Assembly: GCF_037948395.1 (NCBI RefSeq)
Contig: NZ_CP149940.1
Span: forward strand, 1,302,001-1,366,000
Source: Serratia nevei
Lineage (GTDB): Bacteria > Pseudomonadota > Gammaproteobacteria > Enterobacterales > Enterobacteriaceae
Reading direction: 5' to 3'
DNA: 64,000 nucleotides
Shown: piece after piece, positions 8,725 through 17,404 of the stretch
How positions within the stretch are numbered: position 1 is the stretch's first letter
Layout of the letters: each line of letters starts with the position of its first letter
Notes under the pieces: model-generated
Told to the model about the DNA's origin: nothing
The model's database searches: none
Seen by the model: only the letters and a program-made list of their open reading frames with translations
Program-made: the position numbers and the translations under genes

Positions 8725-10212
8725 TCAGGCGGAGGCCGCCTCCAGCCGTTGCTGTTGGTAGCCGTAGCCGCCCTCGCCGTCGGGCATGAAGCTGAGGCGG
8801 TGAGTGATGCACTGCGGCGCGTCTTCGGCATGGTGCGAGACGAACAGCAGCTGGGTGGCGCCCTGGCCGATCAGCACGTCGATGAAGCGACGCACCAGCT
8901 GGCGATTGAGCGGATCCAGCCCTTGCAGCGGCTCGTCGAGGATCAGCAGCGCCGGATGTTTCACCAGCGCGCGGGCGATCAGCGCCAGCCGCTGTTGGCC
9001 CCAGGAAAGGCTGTGGAACGGGGCATCGCCGCGCGCGCCGTCGAGTCCGAGCAGCGCCAGCCATTGTTCGGTCAGCTGCCGCTGACGATCCGAGACCGCC
9101 TGATAAATGCCGATCGAATCGAAGAACCCCGACAGCACCACGTTGCGCACGCTGGTGTTGACGCGATAGTCCAGATGCAGGCTGCTGCTGACGTAGCCGA
9201 TATGGCGCTTGATCTCCCAGATGGTTTCCCCGCTACCGCGGCGGCGGCCGAACAGCGTCAGATCGTTGCTGTAGCCCTGCGGATGATCGCCGGTGATCAA
9301 ACTGAGCAGCGTGGATTTGCCGGCGCCGTTCGGGCCGACGATCTGCCAATGTTCGCCGGGGTTAACCTGCCAGTCGAGATGATTGAGGATCGGCCGATCG
9401 TTATAGCTGACCACGCCGTCGCGCAGGACGATCAGCGGCCGATCCGCCGGCAGCGTCACCTTTTGCGTCGGATCCTCGGTCTCCGGCAGCGCCAGCCCGC
9501 TGAGGTTTTCGCTGTGCGCCAGCTGCGCCACCAGCGCGTCCGCCATCACCTGGCGGCGCGGCCCGCGGCTGGTCAGGGTGCAGTCCGCCAGCACGCCCAC
9601 CTGCCGGACAAAATCCGGTATTTCGTCGAACCGGTTGAGCACCAGCACCACGGTTTGGCCCTGGGCGGAAAGCTCGCTCAGCAATGCGGCGAGCTGCGCG
9701 CGCGAGTGAACGTCCAGCCCGTCGAAGGGCTCGTCGAGGATCAGCAGGTCAGGCTCGGGCATCAGCGCCCGGCACAGCAGGGTTTTACGCGTTTCGCCGG
9801 TGGAGAGGTATTTGAAGCGGCGCGTCAGCAGGGCGGTGATGCCGAACTGCGCGGCCAGCCGCTCACAGCGCGCGGCGTCTTTCACCTCTTCCTGAATGAT
9901 TTCCGCTGCGGTGCGGCCGGTGTCGTCCTCGTCCGCGCTGAGCAGATCGGTGTTGTTGCGTTGCCACTCGTCGCTGACCATTTTTTGCAGCTGTTCGAAG
10001 GAGATGCGCACCGCGTGCTGAAAATCGCTGCGGCGTTCACCGCTCAGCAGAACCAGTTCGTCCGCCAGCGCGCGCGCCAGGGCAGATTTGCCGCTGCCGT
10101 TGGCGCCGACGAAGGCCCAGCTGTCGCCGGCCTGGATTTCCAGCGCGTCCAGCGTCAGGGTGCGGGTATCGCTTAAGCGGAATGAACCTTGCGAAATGTG
10201 CAACGACGACAT
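8725..10212 (-). CDS. modF: Molybdate-associated double ABC ATPase ModF
   Basis: A 495-residue cytoplasmic protein with two ABC ATPase domains. The ATG at 10212 gives MSSLHISQGSFRLSD, the E. coli ModF start, behind an AAGGAA ribosome site. Domain 1 has GANGSGKSALA and a signature region YLSTGETRK; domain 2 has [11 protein letters not shown] and SLSWGQQRLAL. Both Walker B regions (LLILDEP) are intact. ModF follows modE in E. coli as well; its exact function is not settled, though it resembles the photorepair protein PhrA. It lies 90 bases after modE with a hairpin between. Confidence 0.95.
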   Translation of the reverse strand: MSSLHISQGSFRLSDTRTLTLDALEIQAGDSWAFVGANGSGKSALARALADELVLLSGERRSDFQHAVRISFEQLQKMVSDEWQRNNTDLLSADEDDTGRTAAEIIQEEVKDAARCERLAAQFGITALLTRRFKYLSTGETRKTLLCRALMPEPDLLILDEPFDGLDVHSRAQLAALLSELSAQGQTVVLVLNRFDEIPDFVRQVGVLADCTLTSRGPRRQVMADALVAQLAHSENLSGLALPETEDPTQKVTLPADRPLIVLRDGVVSYNDRPILNHLDWQVNPGEHWQIVGPNGAGKSTLLSLITGDHPQGYSNDLTLFGRRRGSGETIWEIKRHIGYVSSSLHLDYRVNTSVRNVVLSGFFDSIGIYQAVSDRQRQLTEQWLALLGLDGARGDAPFHSLSWGQQRLALIARALVKHPALLILDEPLQGLDPLNRQLVRRFIDVLIGQGATQLLFVSHHAEDAPQCITHRLSFMPDGEGGYGYQQQRLEAASA

Positions 10213-10283
10213 CACCTGTTCCTTTTTTTGCAATTATTTGCCTTAGAAATAGGCGCATTGCAGGGGGATGTCAATCAACAAAA

Positions 10284-10302
10284 ACGCAACGTCACGTTGC
10301 GC
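10284..10302 (-). terminator. Hairpin between modE and modF (terminator or attenuator)
   Basis: CGCAACGT-C-ACGTTGCG is an 8-base inverted repeat (10285-10301) directly after the modE stop. On the minus strand it is followed by TTTTTG, which fits a weak intrinsic terminator that would lower modF expression relative to modE. Confidence 0.55.
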
Positions 10303-11094
10303 TTAACACAACGTGGCGACAATCACGCGATCGGCGTTGAACAGGGCGTGTACGGCGGCACCGACGCTCAGCTGCAGACGCTGCAACTCCGCCGTCGCCA
10401 GGGTGGCGCACAGGGTTTCGCCGCCCGCCAGCGTCACCAGCACCTCGCTGTGTTCAGCGCCTGGCTGAATGCCGGCCACCACGCCCGCCAGCGCGTTATC
10501 TGCGCCGGTATGCTCCGCCGTATCGACGCTTAACCGCACCCAGGGCGCCTTGATCAGCGCCAGCACCTCTTTACCCGGCGTCAGCTGCAGCCGGTCGGCG
10601 CTTTGTTGGGTGACGGCCGCCATCAGGCGAGTGGTGCCGTCGTTCAACAAAATCGCCAGGTGCTGCTGCACCTGCTGATGATCGCGTTCGATGACGGTGC
10701 CGAAGAACTGATTGCGCGCGCTGGTTTGCAGCGAGAAGCGCGAGATGGCCGCCAGCAGGCTGTCGAGCGGCAGATCGTCCTGCTGCAACACGTCGAAAGC
10801 TTTTTGCTGCACCTGGCCCAGCAGGTCATACAGCTGGATCAACCGCTGGCCATAGTGCGTCAGCTGCGCGCCGCCGCCGCCTTTACCGCCGGTGGCGCGT
10901 TCCACCACCGTTTGTTCCGCCAGCTGGTTCATTTCATTGATGGCGTCCCAGGCGCTTTTATAGCTGATGCCCGCCAGTTTGGCGCCCTGGCTGATGGAGC
11001 CGGTGTGCTGCACCTGTTTCAGCAGCGCGATGCGGCGCGGATCGGCGAACAGCTTTTGCTGGAGTTTGAGAGTCAGAAGAATTTCGGCCTGCAT
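10303..11094 (-). CDS. modE: Molybdate-responsive transcriptional regulator ModE
   Basis: A 263-residue dimeric DNA-binding protein, translated from the ATG at 11094 (MQAEILLTLKLQQKLFADPRR). Residues 1-120 form the winged helix-turn-helix (QHTGSISQGAKLAGISYKSAWDAI), and the C-terminal half contains two molybdate-binding TOBE (Mop) repeats, seen as the repeated pattern beginning ARNQFFG and RLSVDTAEHTGADN. With molybdate bound it represses modABC and activates moa genes in E. coli. ModE-type boxes precede both modA and moaA in this window. It is divergent from the TonB receptor operon. Confidence 0.97.
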   Translation of the reverse strand: MQAEILLTLKLQQKLFADPRRIALLKQVQHTGSISQGAKLAGISYKSAWDAINEMNQLAEQTVVERATGGKGGGGAQLTHYGQRLIQLYDLLGQVQQKAFDVLQQDDLPLDSLLAAISRFSLQTSARNQFFGTVIERDHQQVQQHLAILLNDGTTRLMAAVTQQSADRLQLTPGKEVLALIKAPWVRLSVDTAEHTGADNALAGVVAGIQPGAEHSEVLVTLAGGETLCATLATAELQRLQLSVGAAVHALFNADRVIVATLC

Positions 11095-11133
11095 AGCGCA
11101 TCCTGTCGGCGGCAAAAATCTTATTGTCGCCGA

Positions 11134-11153
11134 TTTGGCGGCAAAGCGCCAAA
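11134..11153. promoter_or_regulatory. Inverted repeat in the modE / TonB-receptor intergenic region
   Basis: TTTGGCG and CGCCAAA form a 7-base inverted repeat around GCAAAG, 40-60 bases upstream of modE. It could be an operator or a small hairpin in the modE leader. Regulator unknown. Confidence 0.35.
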
Positions 11154-11199
11154 CGCAGTGCGGTGGAGCGCGGGGCAATAAAGACTGGCATTGCCTTGT

Positions 11200-11219
11200 T
11201 GTTATAATATAACATAACA
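11200..11219. promoter_or_regulatory. Palindrome over a consensus -10 ahead of the TonB-receptor operon
   Basis: TGTTAT and ATAACA bracket a 20-base palindromic block whose inner part GTTATAATATAAC is itself a palindrome. It contains a perfect -10, TATAAT, at 11203-11208 on the plus strand. The half-sites resemble the GTTAT/ATAAC core of the ModE boxes at modA and moaA, but the spacing is shorter, so ModE binding is only suggested. A repressor bound here would block the operon promoter. Confidence 0.5.
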
Positions 11220-11240
11220 GAAAAACGATAAGGCTTTACG

Positions 11241-11260
11241 CCGGCTTACGGCCGGTTTTT
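11241..11260 (+). terminator. Terminator-like hairpin in the leader of the TonB-receptor operon
   Basis: CCGGC-TTACG-GCCGG followed by TTTTT lies between the promoter palindrome and the first gene, 24 bases before the ATG. It has the form of a short intrinsic terminator and could attenuate the operon. Confidence 0.45.
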
Positions 11261-11283
11261 ATTTCACCACAGGGATGCTCCAC

Positions 11284-13443
11284 ATGAGTACGACACGCCG
11301 GCGTCTTGTCACGCCCAGAAAATCTTTATGCCTTGCCGCTTGGGTCGGCGGCGCACTGACGGCGCCGCTGGCTTTCGCTGCCGACTGCGATAAAGCCCGC
11401 AATGCCACGGGGTGCGAAGAACAGCTCACCGTGGAGGCGGCGGCCCCCGCCGGGCGCTACGATGCGTTGAGCGCCGTGAGCCGCAGCGCTTCGCAGCTCG
11501 GGCTGACCGCTCGGGAAACGCCGCGCAGCGTCGATATCATCAGCGCAAGAGCGATCCAACAGCGGGGCGACCGCTCGCTGGCCGCCGCCGTCGAGCATGC
11601 CACCGGTCTGTCCGGCGTCGCTTCGCCAACGTTGTCCAATAACTTTTCCGCGCGCGGTTTCCGGCCTATCGCCTGGTTGTATAACGGCGTGGAGATGCCC
11701 GGCAGCACGCTGCAGCTGAGCGATCCGGCGCATTACGACAGCATCGAGGTACTGCGCGGGCCGGGATCGGCCTTGAACGGCCTGAGCGCCGCGGGCGGCA
11801 GCGTCAACCTGATCTCGCGGCGGCCGACCTTCAGCCGCCAGCCGCTCGAGCTCGATTATGGCTTCGGCAGCTACCGCAGCCAGCGTCTGCATCTGGGGGC
11901 CGGCGGCGCGCTGGTGGACGATGCGGTGGCGTACCGGTTGGACGTCAGCGGCAACGACAGCGGCAGCAACGTGCAGTATGAACGCGATCGGCAGAAGCGG
12001 GTTTCCGGCTCGCTGCTGTTTAAGCTGACGGACGATGCGCTGTTGACGCTAAGCCTGGACCGCATGCTCAATCGCACCAACAACCCTTACTACGGCACGC
12101 CGCTGCTGGACGGGCGCATTGCCGGCGAGCTGCGCGACATCAATTACAACAACCTGACCGACAGCCGCATCCAGAGCAACGCCACCGCATTTCAGGCCAG
12201 CCTGGACTGGTTTATGACGCCCGAAGTGGAATGGCATAACCAATTCTATTACTACAGCGGCTTTCGCGAATGGCGTAACGTCGAGCGCTTCCGCGTCGCG
12301 GCGGCGGCCCGGCCCGGCGACGTCAACCGCGACTCTTTCGGTGCCCTGGCGCACGACGACGATCTGATCGGCAACCGCAGTTCGCTGGTATTTGACCGCG
12401 CCATCGCCGGTTTCGATAACCGGTTGCTGGTCGGCCTCGATCTGAGCAAGCGGCATTTTCAGTATTACTCCAACGGTTTCCCCGGTTCGGAAGATGTACC
12501 GCTTGGCGCGCCGCCCCGAGAGCCGTTCGCCCAGGGTACCGACCGCCAACGCGCGCCGGTGCGCCACGTCACCCAGAACCAGTACGCCGCCTTTCTCGAG
12601 GATCGCTTCAGCCTGACCGAGCGTTTAGCGTTGCTGGGCCAGTTGCGCTACAACCATATGAACATGGACTGGCGCTTCCAGGGGCCGCAGGAAGAGAGCC
12701 GCGCGCACACCTACGTTTTCAGCACCTGGAGCCTGGGCCCCAGCTATGCATTGACCGACAACCTCACGCTCTACGCCAACTACACCACCGGCCAGGAGCC
12801 GGGCAACGATCTGTTCTTCCTCAGCCCAACGCAGACCGATCTGCCGCTGACGCGAGCGCGCCAGTGGGAGGCCGGCGCCAAAGGGCAGTTCTGGGGGAAC
12901 AAGGGCGAGGCGACGCTGGCGCTGTACGAACTGCGCAAGGACAACCTGTTTGTGCCCGACGCGCAGCGGCCGGATGCGTTGAACGCGGTAGGCAGACAGA
13001 CGTCGCGCGGCATCGAGCTTGGCGTGGTGCTGCGTCCCGACGAGCGCTGGGAGCTGGCCGGCAACGCCGCCTACACGCATGCCCGCTATGACGACTATCG
13101 CGGCGGCAGCCCGCTGCGCAGCTATAACGGCAATCGCCCGGCCTATATCCCGGACTGGACCGCCAACCTCAGCGTGCATTATCAGGCGACGGCGCGCCTG
13201 GGGCTGGCTTCTTCGCTGCGCTACGTCGGCAGCAGCTACAACGACGACGCCAACCGGCGCAAAATGCGCGCGTACACCACGCTCGATCTGGCGGCGGATT
13301 ATCAGCTGACGCCGATCGTCGATGTTGGTTTCCGCATTCGCAACGCCACCAACCAGCTGTACGCCTATCAGCGTACTTACCCGGACCAGGCGCTGATCGC
13401 GCCGCCGCGCAGCTATGAAACCTTCGTGTCGGTCAGGTTCTGA
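11284..13443 (+). CDS. TonB-dependent outer-membrane receptor, probable metal-chelate or molybdate-related uptake
   Basis: A 719-residue protein from the ATG at 11284, nine bases after an AGGG ribosome site; an ATG at 11275 is too close to it. A signal peptide ends near residue 32 (...APLAFA). EEQLTVEAA soon after looks like the TonB box. The plug domain contains ETPRSVDIIS, and the barrel ends in an aromatic residue (FVSVRF) as expected for outer-membrane insertion. It is the first gene of a five-gene operon with a complete periplasmic-binding-protein importer. No Fur box is visible, and the operon sits between modE and acrZ-modABC, so the ligand may be molybdate, tungstate or a chelated metal. 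A xenosiderophore is the main alternative. Confidence 0.88.
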   Translation: MSTTRRRLVTPRKSLCLAAWVGGALTAPLAFAADCDKARNATGCEEQLTVEAAAPAGRYDALSAVSRSASQLGLTARETPRSVDIISARAIQQRGDRSLAAAVEHATGLSGVASPTLSNNFSARGFRPIAWLYNGVEMPGSTLQLSDPAHYDSIEVLRGPGSALNGLSAAGGSVNLISRRPTFSRQPLELDYGFGSYRSQRLHLGAGGALVDDAVAYRLDVSGNDSGSNVQYERDRQKRVSGSLLFKLTDDALLTLSLDRMLNRTNNPYYGTPLLDGRIAGELRDINYNNLTDSRIQSNATAFQASLDWFMTPEVEWHNQFYYYSGFREWRNVERFRVAAAARPGDVNRDSFGALAHDDDLIGNRSSLVFDRAIAGFDNRLLVGLDLSKRHFQYYSNGFPGSEDVPLGAPPREPFAQGTDRQRAPVRHVTQNQYAAFLEDRFSLTERLALLGQLRYNHMNMDWRFQGPQEESRAHTYVFSTWSLGPSYALTDNLTLYANYTTGQEPGNDLFFLSPTQTDLPLTRARQWEAGAKGQFWGNKGEATLALYELRKDNLFVPDAQRPDALNAVGRQTSRGIELGVVLRPDERWELAGNAAYTHARYDDYRGGSPLRSYNGNRPAYIPDWTANLSVHYQATARLGLASSLRYVGSSYNDDANRRKMRAYTTLDLAADYQLTPIVDVGFRIRNATNQLYAYQRTYPDQALIAPPRSYETFVSVRF

Positions 13444-13447
13444 CGGC

Positions 13448-14443
13448 GTGAAAGGCTGGCTTGCCCTGCTGTTGTGCGCCCTGGGATTGGGCGGCAGCGC
13501 GCCGCTGCGTGCCGATGCCGTCAGCCTGCAAAATTGCGGGGTAACGCGCGATTACCCGCAGCCGCCGCAGCGGGTGCTGGTTTACGCCAACCCGGCGTTG
13601 GAAAACCTGCTGGCGCTAGAGCTGGCTGGCCGTGCGATCGGCGTGGTCGGGTATGACCGCGCGCGCGATCCCGCGCCGACGGCGCCGGCCGAGACATTGC
13701 AGGCGCCCACCAGCCCGGCGCCGCCCACGGCGGAAGCATTGCTGCTGATGCGGCCGGATTTTGTCTATTCGGCTAGCTATTACTGGCTGCACAGCCCGGA
13801 AACGCCCGATCGGGCGCGGCTGGCAGAATGGGGCATCGGCACTTATCTCTCTCCCGGCGCCTGCAGCGGCCAGCAAAGCGCGATCGCCGCCGCGCTGACG
13901 TTCGAAGACATTTTCACCGAGCTGCGGGAGCTGGCGCGCATTTTCAACGTCAGCCGCGCCGGTGAAGCGCTGATCGCGCGGCTGCGCGGGCAGCTGAGGG
14001 CGTTTGAGGCGCAGCGCGCGCCGCTGCCGCATTTACGTCTGCTGTGGTGGTATGCCGGCGCGCAAACGCCCTACGTGGCGGGCTGCTGCGGCGCGCCAGG
14101 TTTGCTGAGCCGCAGCGTCGGCAGCGAGAACCTGTTCGGCGATCGGCCCGAGCTGTGGCCGACGGTGTCCTGGGAGGTTATCGCCGCCCGCGATCCGGAT
14201 GCGATCGTGCTTGGCGATCTGCCGCGCGGCGGCCTCGGCGACAGCGCGGCCGACAAAATCGCCTTTCTGGAACATCACCCGCTGACCGCGACGCTGCGCG
14301 CCGTGCGTCAGCGGCGCTACGTGATCCTCCCCGGTTACGACATGGACCCTTCCGCCCGCACCGTGGCGGCGCTGGGCCGTTTGATTCGGGGCCTGGCGGC
14401 CTTGCCGCCGCAGGCGCCGACTTTTTCCAACAAGGAACCTTGA
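13448..14443 (+). CDS. Periplasmic substrate-binding protein, BtuF/FhuD class (PF01497 type)
   Basis: A 331-residue protein that probably starts at the GTG at 13448, four bases after the receptor stop; it begins with a signal peptide (VKGWLALLLCALGLGG...). The fold is the helical-backbone class used by iron-chelate, cobalamin and MolA-type importers: PPQRVLVYANPALENLLALELAG in the first lobe, then VSWEVIAARDPDAIVLGDLP in the second. Binding residues cannot be named from sequence alone. With the permease and ATPase downstream it forms a type II importer. H. influenzae MolA, a molybdate/tungstate binder, belongs to the same class, and so do many siderophore binders. Confidence 0.85.
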   Translation: MKGWLALLLCALGLGGSAPLRADAVSLQNCGVTRDYPQPPQRVLVYANPALENLLALELAGRAIGVVGYDRARDPAPTAPAETLQAPTSPAPPTAEALLLMRPDFVYSASYYWLHSPETPDRARLAEWGIGTYLSPGACSGQQSAIAAALTFEDIFTELRELARIFNVSRAGEALIARLRGQLRAFEAQRAPLPHLRLLWWYAGAQTPYVAGCCGAPGLLSRSVGSENLFGDRPELWPTVSWEVIAARDPDAIVLGDLPRGGLGDSAADKIAFLEHHPLTATLRAVRQRRYVILPGYDMDPSARTVAALGRLIRGLAALPPQAPTFSNKEP

Positions 14444-14444
14444 T

Positions 14445-15200
14445 ATGACTGCCGTTTCATTCTCTTCGCTGCTGGACTCCTGGGATCGCCAGCAGGCGGC
14501 CTACATCGCCGAACGGGAAGCGCGTTTTAACGCCCAGCTGGAGGTGCTGGCGCTGGCCGCCGGCCAGGATTTTCACGTGGTGGATCTGGCCTGCGGCCCG
14601 GGATCGCTGAGCCTGCGCATTTTGCAGCGCTTTCCGCAGGCCAGGGTGACCGCCATCGATCTCGATCCGCTGTTGCTGGCGGTGGCACGCGGTGCGCTGG
14701 CGGAGTACGGCGATCGGATCCGCATTCTGCAGGCCGATCTGGCGGATCCGGCCTGTTTTGCCGCGCTGTCCGGCCCCGCGCCACAGGCGGCGGTATCCAG
14801 CACGGCGCTGCACTGGCTGATGCCCGAGCAGCAGCTGGCGCTGTACCGCAACGTTGCCGGGCTGCTGGCCGACGGCGGCGTGTTCCTGAACGCCGATCAT
14901 CAGCGCTATGACCAGCGTCAGCCGCGGCTGAAAGCGTTGGCGGAGCGGCACGACGAGCAGACCCAACAGCGCGCCTGGGACAACGGCGTCGAGGATTGGG
15001 ATCGCTGGTTTGCGGGCGCGCTGCAATCGCCGACGCTGGCCGCTTATCAGGCCGAGCGTGAAGCGCTGTTCGCCGGCCGCCCGGTGCCGCCGCCGACGCC
15101 GGTGGATTTCCAGCTCGCGGCGCTTAGACAAGCCGGTTTCAGCGAGGCGGGGACGGTGTGGCAGCTGTTGGACGACTATGTGATCGCAGGCTGGAAATAG
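14445..15200 (+). CDS. Class I SAM-dependent methyltransferase in the importer operon
   Basis: A 251-residue cytosolic protein with motif I VDLACGPGSLSL (residues about 44-55), the acidic residue ending beta-2 (VTAIDLDP) and motif IV region SSTALHWL. The ATG at 14445 follows the binding-protein stop by one base and has an AAGGAACC ribosome site, so it is embedded in the operon. The substrate is unknown. A methyltransferase inside a TonB/ABC importer operon suggests modification of an imported chelator or ligand, or of a secreted chelator made elsewhere; this is inference. Confidence 0.85.
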   Translation: MTAVSFSSLLDSWDRQQAAYIAEREARFNAQLEVLALAAGQDFHVVDLACGPGSLSLRILQRFPQARVTAIDLDPLLLAVARGALAEYGDRIRILQADLADPACFAALSGPAPQAAVSSTALHWLMPEQQLALYRNVAGLLADGGVFLNADHQRYDQRQPRLKALAERHDEQTQQRAWDNGVEDWDRWFAGALQSPTLAAYQAEREALFAGRPVPPPTPVDFQLAALRQAGFSEAGTVWQLLDDYVIAGWK

Positions 15201-15201
15201 C

Positions 15202-16227
15202 ATGATCCGGCGGTTACTGCCCGGCCGTGAGGCCGGCTGGCTGCTGTTGCTGGCGGCGGCGTTGCCGCTGGTCCTGCTGGGCGCCACCTTGTCGGGGCCT
15301 GCGCCGATCGCGTGGCACGATGCCTGGCGCATCGTATTCGGCGTCAGCGGCAGCGCGGCGACCGACGCCGAGGTGTATCAGCGCATCATCTGGTCGCTGC
15401 GGATGCCGCGCGCGCTGTTGGCGGCGCTGGCCGGCGCCGGGCTGGCGTTGGCGGGCACCGTGCTGCAGTCGCTGACCCGCAACCCGCTGGCCGATCCCTG
15501 GGTGCTGGGCATCTCCTCCGGCGCCGGCGTGGGGGCGGTAACGGTATTGGTATTGGGGCTGGGGGGCGGCCTGCTGTCGGTGTCCGGCGGCGCGTTTATC
15601 GGCGCGCTGGGAGCATTTGCGTTGGTGATGCTGCTGGCCGGGCGTTCGCTGCAGGGGGAGTCCACGCTGTTTATTCTGGCCGGGGTGGCGGTGACGCAGC
15701 TGCTTTCTGCGTTGACTTCGCTGATCACCCTCTGGCAGGCGGACGCCAACGCCACGCGCGGCGTGATGTTCTGGCTGCTGGGATCGTTCAGCGACGCGCG
15801 CTGGCCGCAGGTCGGGCTGTGCGGGCTGGCGCTGGCGGCGGCGCTGCTGCTTTGTTGGCTGCGGGCGGGTGAGCTGGACGCGCTGGCGTTCGGCGGCGTG
15901 ACCGCCGCTTCGCTGGGGGTGGCGGTGGCTCCGCTGAAGCTGCTGCTGTATGTGGTGACCACCGCGCTGACGGCGGCGATCGTCGCGTTCAGCGGCGCGG
16001 TGGGATTTATCGGGCTGACGGTGCCGCATGTCGCCCGGCGGCTGGTCGGCTCGCGGCATCGGCTGCTGTTGCCGGCCAGCGCGCTGTGCGGCGCGCTGTT
16101 CGCCGTGGCGGCGGACACGCTGGCCAGAACGCTGTTTGCCCCGCGCGAGCTGCCGGTCGGCGTGCTGACGGCGCTGTTGGGGGTGCCGGTATTCCTGCTG
16201 TTGCTGTATCGGAAGGTCAATGCATGA
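15202..16227 (+). CDS. FecCD/BtuC-family ABC importer permease
   Basis: A 341-residue inner-membrane protein with about ten predicted membrane segments, the usual size of BtuC/FecD permeases. Family landmarks include LRMPRALLAALAGAGLALAG, TRNPLADPWVLGISSGAG and GFIGLTVPHVARRL, the last near the ATPase-coupling loop. It begins one base after the methyltransferase stop and overlaps the ATPase start by four bases (ATGA). A single permease gene implies a homodimeric channel, as in BtuCD and MolBC. Confidence 0.93.
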   Translation: MIRRLLPGREAGWLLLLAAALPLVLLGATLSGPAPIAWHDAWRIVFGVSGSAATDAEVYQRIIWSLRMPRALLAALAGAGLALAGTVLQSLTRNPLADPWVLGISSGAGVGAVTVLVLGLGGGLLSVSGGAFIGALGAFALVMLLAGRSLQGESTLFILAGVAVTQLLSALTSLITLWQADANATRGVMFWLLGSFSDARWPQVGLCGLALAAALLLCWLRAGELDALAFGGVTAASLGVAVAPLKLLLYVVTTALTAAIVAFSGAVGFIGLTVPHVARRLVGSRHRLLLPASALCGALFAVAADTLARTLFAPRELPVGVLTALLGVPVFLLLLYRKVNA

Positions 16228-17012
16228 CGATTGAAAAAGCGCGATCCGGCCTGCGCGCCGAAGCGGTGAGCTGGCGAGCGGGCGAACGCACGGTGCTGGA
16301 AAATCTGGATTTCTGCGCCTTGCCCGGTGAGGTCACCGGCGTGCTCGGCGTCAACGGCAGCGGTAAATCCACGTTGCTCAAGCTGCTGGCCGGGTTGCAG
16401 CCTGCCGCCGGGGGCCACGTTTGGCTGGAAGGGCGCGAAATTACTGCGTTTTCCGGGCGGGAGCGCGCCAGGCGCATCGCCTTTCTCGAGCAATCCGCCC
16501 CCGGTGCCTTCGCGCTGCCGGTGAAGGAGGCGGTGCTGCTGGGGCGCTTGGCCCATATCGGCCGCTGGCGCGGTTTCGGCCCCGAAGATCGCCGTCTCGC
16601 CGGGCAGGCGATGGAGCAAGTGGGCATCAGCCACCTGGCCGATCGCGATTGGCAGCGGCTGTCCGGCGGCGAACGGCAGCGGGTGCACCTGGCACGCGCG
16701 TTGGCGCAGCAAACGCCGTGGCTGCTGCTGGATGAGCCCGCCAACCATCTGGATATCGCCCATCAGCAGCAATTTATGGCCTTGCTGCGGCGGCTGAAGC
16801 TCAGCGTGGTGGTGACGCTGCACGATCTGAATCTGGCCGCCTGCTATTGCGATCGGGTGGCGCTGCTGCAGCGGGGCAGGGTCTGTGCGGCGGGTGCGCC
16901 GCGGCAGGCGCTGACGCCGGAGAACATTCGCGCGGTGTACGGGGTGGAGGCCCGGCTGGCGGCGCCCGCCGGCTATGCGCCGCCGCTGATCTATTACCCC
17001 GCACCGGCATGA
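16224..17012 (+). CDS. ABC importer ATP-binding protein (BtuD/FecE type)
   Basis: A 262-residue ATPase translated from the ATG at 16224, which overlaps the permease stop. Walker A GVNGSGKSTLL, signature LSGGERQRV, Walker B WLLLDEPANHLD and the switch histidine in VVTLHDLNLA are all intact, so it should be active. It energises the permease upstream. It ends the five-gene operon; acrZ follows after 145 bases. Confidence 0.95.
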   Translation: MTIEKARSGLRAEAVSWRAGERTVLENLDFCALPGEVTGVLGVNGSGKSTLLKLLAGLQPAAGGHVWLEGREITAFSGRERARRIAFLEQSAPGAFALPVKEAVLLGRLAHIGRWRGFGPEDRRLAGQAMEQVGISHLADRDWQRLSGGERQRVHLARALAQQTPWLLLDEPANHLDIAHQQQFMALLRRLKLSVVVTLHDLNLAACYCDRVALLQRGRVCAAGAPRQALTPENIRAVYGVEARLAAPAGYAPPLIYYPAPA

Positions 17013-17157
17013 GCCCGGTGGAAAGGGCACGTTTAGCCGATCACAATTTCGCCCCGCTGGCTAAAATAACTCCGGTTTTACCGATTTTTTGGGTTAGAAT
17101 AACCCGATATGCGGTGAAAGGCATTTGCCGCTCAATGGGCAGTTAAGCGAGGCTATC

Positions 17158-17307
17158 ATGTTGGAATTATTGAAAAGTCTGTTGTTTGCCGTGGTCATGG
17201 TGCCGGTGGTCATGGCGCTGATCCTCGGCCTGATCTACGGTTTTGGCGAAGTATTCAACGTCTTCTCCAAAGTGGGCCGTTCGAAAGAAAATCGCACCCA
17301 GCACTGA
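17158..17307 (+). CDS. acrZ: AcrAB-TolC efflux accessory small membrane protein AcrZ
   Basis: A 49-residue protein made of one long transmembrane helix ([30 protein letters not shown]) and a short charged tail. It is nearly the same as E. coli AcrZ, which binds AcrB and broadens export of some drugs such as chloramphenicol. The position just upstream of modA is conserved with E. coli. The gene starts at ATG 17158. A small palindrome, GGGTTA-GAA-TAACCC (17091-17105), lies upstream in the promoter region; its regulator is not identifiable. Confidence 0.95.
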   Translation: MLELLKSLLFAVVMVPVVMALILGLIYGFGEVFNVFSKVGRSKENRTQH

Positions 17308-17404
17308 CCGTTCCCCATCCCGATACCCGCCGGCATCGCCCGGCGGGCATTCCTCAAGTTATCTCACGCTTTGCCGATAAACCGCATGACAAGCTTTCGC
17401 GCAA

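Noticed and set aside
11095..11283. Fur box controlling the TonB-receptor operon
   Set aside because: No GATAAT/ATTATC-type palindrome is present; the AT-rich palindrome has GTTAT/ATAAC arms instead.
15378..17030. 550-codon antisense frame across the permease and ATPase genes
   Set aside because: Low-complexity S/A/P/N composition typical of antisense shadows; both plus-strand proteins are intact.
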